Source of the DNA: Occallatibacter savannae
Lineage (GTDB): Bacteria > Acidobacteriota > Terriglobia > Terriglobales > Acidobacteriaceae
Assembly: GCF_003131205.1 (NCBI RefSeq)
Contig: NZ_QFFY01000003.1
Coordinates: 682,001-746,000 of the forward strand
DNA: 64,000 bases
Reading direction: 5' to 3'
How positions within the stretch are numbered: position 1 is the stretch's first letter; each line of letters begins with the position of its first letter. The notes under the pieces were generated by a model, which worked only from the letters and a program-made list of their open reading frames with translations, was not told the DNA's origin and ran no database searches. Below are positions 62,420 to 64,000 of this stretch, piece after piece. The position numbers and the translations under genes were made by a program.

Positions 62420-62971
62420 ATGGCACTGACTGAATCGACGATGCTGGAACTTGGAACGACGGCGCCGGACTTTGCGTTGCGCGATGTGGTCACAGGCAAA
62501 ACCGTTCGCCGCGATGACTTCAAGGGGCACAAGGGCCTGCTCGTCATGTTCATCTGCACACATTGCCCCTACGTCAAGCACATCGAGAAAGGGCTGGCAC
62601 AGCTCGGATCGAACTACGCCGGCAAACTCGGCATCGTTGCCATCAGCAGCAACGACGCGCAGAACTATCCCGACGACAGCCCTGAGGGGCTGAAGAAGCA
62701 GGCCGAGCGGCTCGAGTTTAAATTCCCCTACCTCTACGATGAATCGCAGTCTGTGGCGCGGGCCTTCGCAGCCGCCTGCACGCCCGACATTTACCTCTTC
62801 GATAAGGATCTGAAGCTCGCCTATCGCGGCCAGTTCGACGGCGCACGTCCCGGGAACAACGTGCCCGTAACCGGCGAGGATTTGCGTGCTGCTATCGACG
62901 CGGTTCTGCAAGGCGAGAAGCCGAGCGCGGACCAGAAGGCATCCATCGGCTGCAATATCAAGTGGAAATAG
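62420..62971 (+). CDS. Redoxin/thioredoxin-fold protein
   Basis: A 183-residue cytoplasmic protein of the AhpC/TSA-like thioredoxin family. GTTAPDFALRDVVTGKTVRR is the peroxiredoxin-type opening and the active site is the CxxC pair in FICTHCPYVKHIEKGL, followed by AISSNDAQNYPDDSPEGLKK and CTPDIYLFDKDLKLAYRGQF (cis-Pro region). It could be a thiol-disulfide reductase or peroxidase; the C-T-H-C spacing points to a disulfide enzyme. No signal peptide. It lies 51 bases after ruvB, separated by a short CAGCT/ATCAG repeat (62377-62404). Confidence 0.88.
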   Translation: MALTESTMLELGTTAPDFALRDVVTGKTVRRDDFKGHKGLLVMFICTHCPYVKHIEKGLAQLGSNYAGKLGIVAISSNDAQNYPDDSPEGLKKQAERLEFKFPYLYDESQSVARAFAAACTPDIYLFDKDLKLAYRGQFDGARPGNNVPVTGEDLRAAIDAVLQGEKPSADQKASIGCNIKWK

Positions 62972-63150
62972 CGGGGCTAGCCGTTCGCTTCGCGAACGTG
63001 TTAGCAGAGTTAGCAGCCGCTGCGCGGCTTGTTCGCCGCGTTAGTATCTGCTCGCTGGCTTCTTGCAGTTCCTAGCTCCGCTAACACCGCTAACCGTTTG
63101 CGAAGAGAACGGCTAACACCGCTCAGCCTCTGCTAACCTCGCTAGCCCTG
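62971..63150. repeat. Complex inverted repeats with GTTAGC/GCTAAC motifs
   Basis: Between two converging genes. The left arm has GTTAGC twice (63000, 63009) and the perfect hairpin CGTTCGC-TTC-GCGAACG (62982-62998); the right arm has GCTAAC several times and CCGTT-TGCGAAGAG-AACGG (63094-63112). The arms are imperfect reverse copies of each other, so the whole region can form a large cruciform or long RNA hairpin. It probably acts as a two-way terminator and may be a dispersed REP-like element. Confidence 0.55.
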
Positions 63151-63157
63151 CTGCCTC

Positions 63158-64000
63158 TCAGCAGATGCCTAATCCCTTCAGATACTCCCGGAAGCGCTCG
63201 CCAAACTCGGGCCGCTTCAGCGCGAATTCAACCGTAGCCTGCAGCATTCCGAACTTGTCGCCGGCGTCGAATCGCTTGCCTTCGAACGTGTACCCGAATA
63301 CTTTCTCCTCTTTGAGGAGCGCTTTGATGCCGTCGGTGAGCTGGATTTCGCCGCCTGCTCCTGGAGTCGTCTGCTCGAGAAGTTCGAAGATGCGCGGAGT
63401 GAGGATGTAGCGCCCGATGATGGCCTGCTTCGACGGAGCGTCTTCCAGCTTTGGTTTCTCCACCATTCCTGTGCAGTTGTAAATACGCGGGTCGTTCTTG
63501 TCCGGAGATCCGGCCAGGACGCCATACGCGGAGATGCCGGGCCCCTCCACTGTCTGCGTCGCCAGCACCGAACCGCCGCGATCGTTGAAGACGTCGATCA
63601 TCTGCTTGAGACAGGGCGTTTCCGCATCGATCACATCATCCGGCAGCACCACCGCGAACGGCTCATCGCCGACCAATTCCTTCGCGCAGAGCACGGCATG
63701 TCCCAGGCCCAGCGGTTCGCGCTGCCGCACATAGCTGACGCGCGCCAGAGTCGCCACGCTGCGCGACACGTGCAGCAGGTCCTTCTTCCCGCGGCGCTCC
63801 AGCGTATGGTCCAGTTCGAAATTGTGATCGAAGTGGTCTTCCATCGCGCCCTTGCCGCGGCCAGTGACGATAATGATGTGCTCGATGCCCGAGGCGACCG
63901 CCTCTTCCACGCCGTATTGGATGATTGGCTTATCGACCAGCGCCAGCATCTCTTTGGGGATCACTTTGGTGGCGGGCAAAAAGCGCGTGCCAAGGCCGCC
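63158..64000 (-). CDS. galU: UTP-glucose-1-phosphate uridylyltransferase, 5' end outside the window
   Basis: The last 280 codons of the enzyme that makes UDP-glucose from UTP and glucose 1-phosphate. The frame stays open to the right edge, where it reads GGLGTRFLPATKVIPKEMLA, the family's nucleotide-binding loop and Lys region; only about ten residues are missing. VDKPIIQYGVEEAVASGIEH, HFDHNFELDHTLERRGKKDL, VVLPDDVID, GMVEKPKLEDAPS and GEIQLTDGIKALL are all typical. The internal Met at 63979 is not the start. The gene probably serves envelope polysaccharide synthesis. Confidence 0.95.
   Translation of the reverse strand, partial: GGLGTRFLPATKVIPKEMLALVDKPIIQYGVEEAVASGIEHIIIVTGRGKGAMEDHFDHNFELDHTLERRGKKDLLHVSRSVATLARVSYVRQREPLGLGHAVLCAKELVGDEPFAVVLPDDVIDAETPCLKQMIDVFNDRGGSVLATQTVEGPGISAYGVLAGSPDKNDPRIYNCTGMVEKPKLEDAPSKQAIIGRYILTPRIFELLEQTTPGAGGEIQLTDGIKALLKEEKVFGYTFEGKRFDAGDKFGMLQATVEFALKRPEFGERFREYLKGLGIC

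Overview
The window reads as chromosomal DNA of an acidobacterium, probably class Terriglobia. The evidence is gene content, not a marker gene: three Oar-like TonB-dependent receptors, PD40/S9 peptidases, a giant SBBP/Ig-like secreted protein, an ECF sigma factor paired with a TPR Ser/Thr kinase, and DUF5715 and DUF4112 proteins. I could not determine the genus. All calls were made by eye; no database search was possible.

Layout. 1-10.7 kb: a truncated S9-type propeller gene behind an Oar-like receptor, a divergent YVTN propeller protein with a FadR/GntR-like palindrome upstream, an S9 peptidase fused in frame to a Tat-signal DOPA-dioxygenase-like protein, a cysteine dioxygenase-rhodanese fusion, and a PIG-L deacetylase overlapping a Fis-type HTH gene. 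11.1-17 kb is the most notable part, a sulfur nanocompartment locus: a six-cysteine leader peptide followed by an intrinsic terminator, rhodanese, family 2A (SrpI-like) encapsulin shell, cysteine desulfurase with a ~295-residue disordered cargo-loading N-terminus, a second poly-Cys leader peptide, a 39-residue membrane peptide, a YeiH-type transporter interrupted by one in-frame TAG, and an Rrf2/CymR-like regulator behind nested palindromes. 17-30 kb: two more TonB receptors, an asparagine synthase and ArnT-like transferase pair, and decayed fragments (alpha/beta hydrolase, PD40 protein, GH1 glucosidase, a frameshifted Cys-rich-repeat protein). 29.8-37.3 kb: SBBP/Ig-like giant protein, sigma factor, kinase. 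38-64 kb is mostly housekeeping: tRNA-Arg, Fe-S (6-4) photolyase, M15-like DUF5715 protein, Yip1 protein, fabF-acpP, rmuC, HIT hydrolase, spermidine-synthase-like protein, tRNA-Pro, tRNA-His, YheT hydrolase, gyrA, octaheme cytochrome, GT39-like protein, a DUF488-DUF488-DuOB cluster, ruvB, a redoxin and partial galU.

How the sulfur genes may work together (inference). Cysteine desulfurase inside an encapsulin shell releases sulfur from cysteine, the flanking rhodaneses can carry or release it as persulfide, cysteine dioxygenase removes excess cysteine, and the YeiH transporter could export sulfur oxyanions. Two leader peptides with runs of Cys codons suggest that ribosome stalling on cysteine shortage switches on the shell operon and the transporter, and the Rrf2 protein is a candidate second control. 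A cysteine attenuator in front of an encapsulin operon is, as far as I know, not described.
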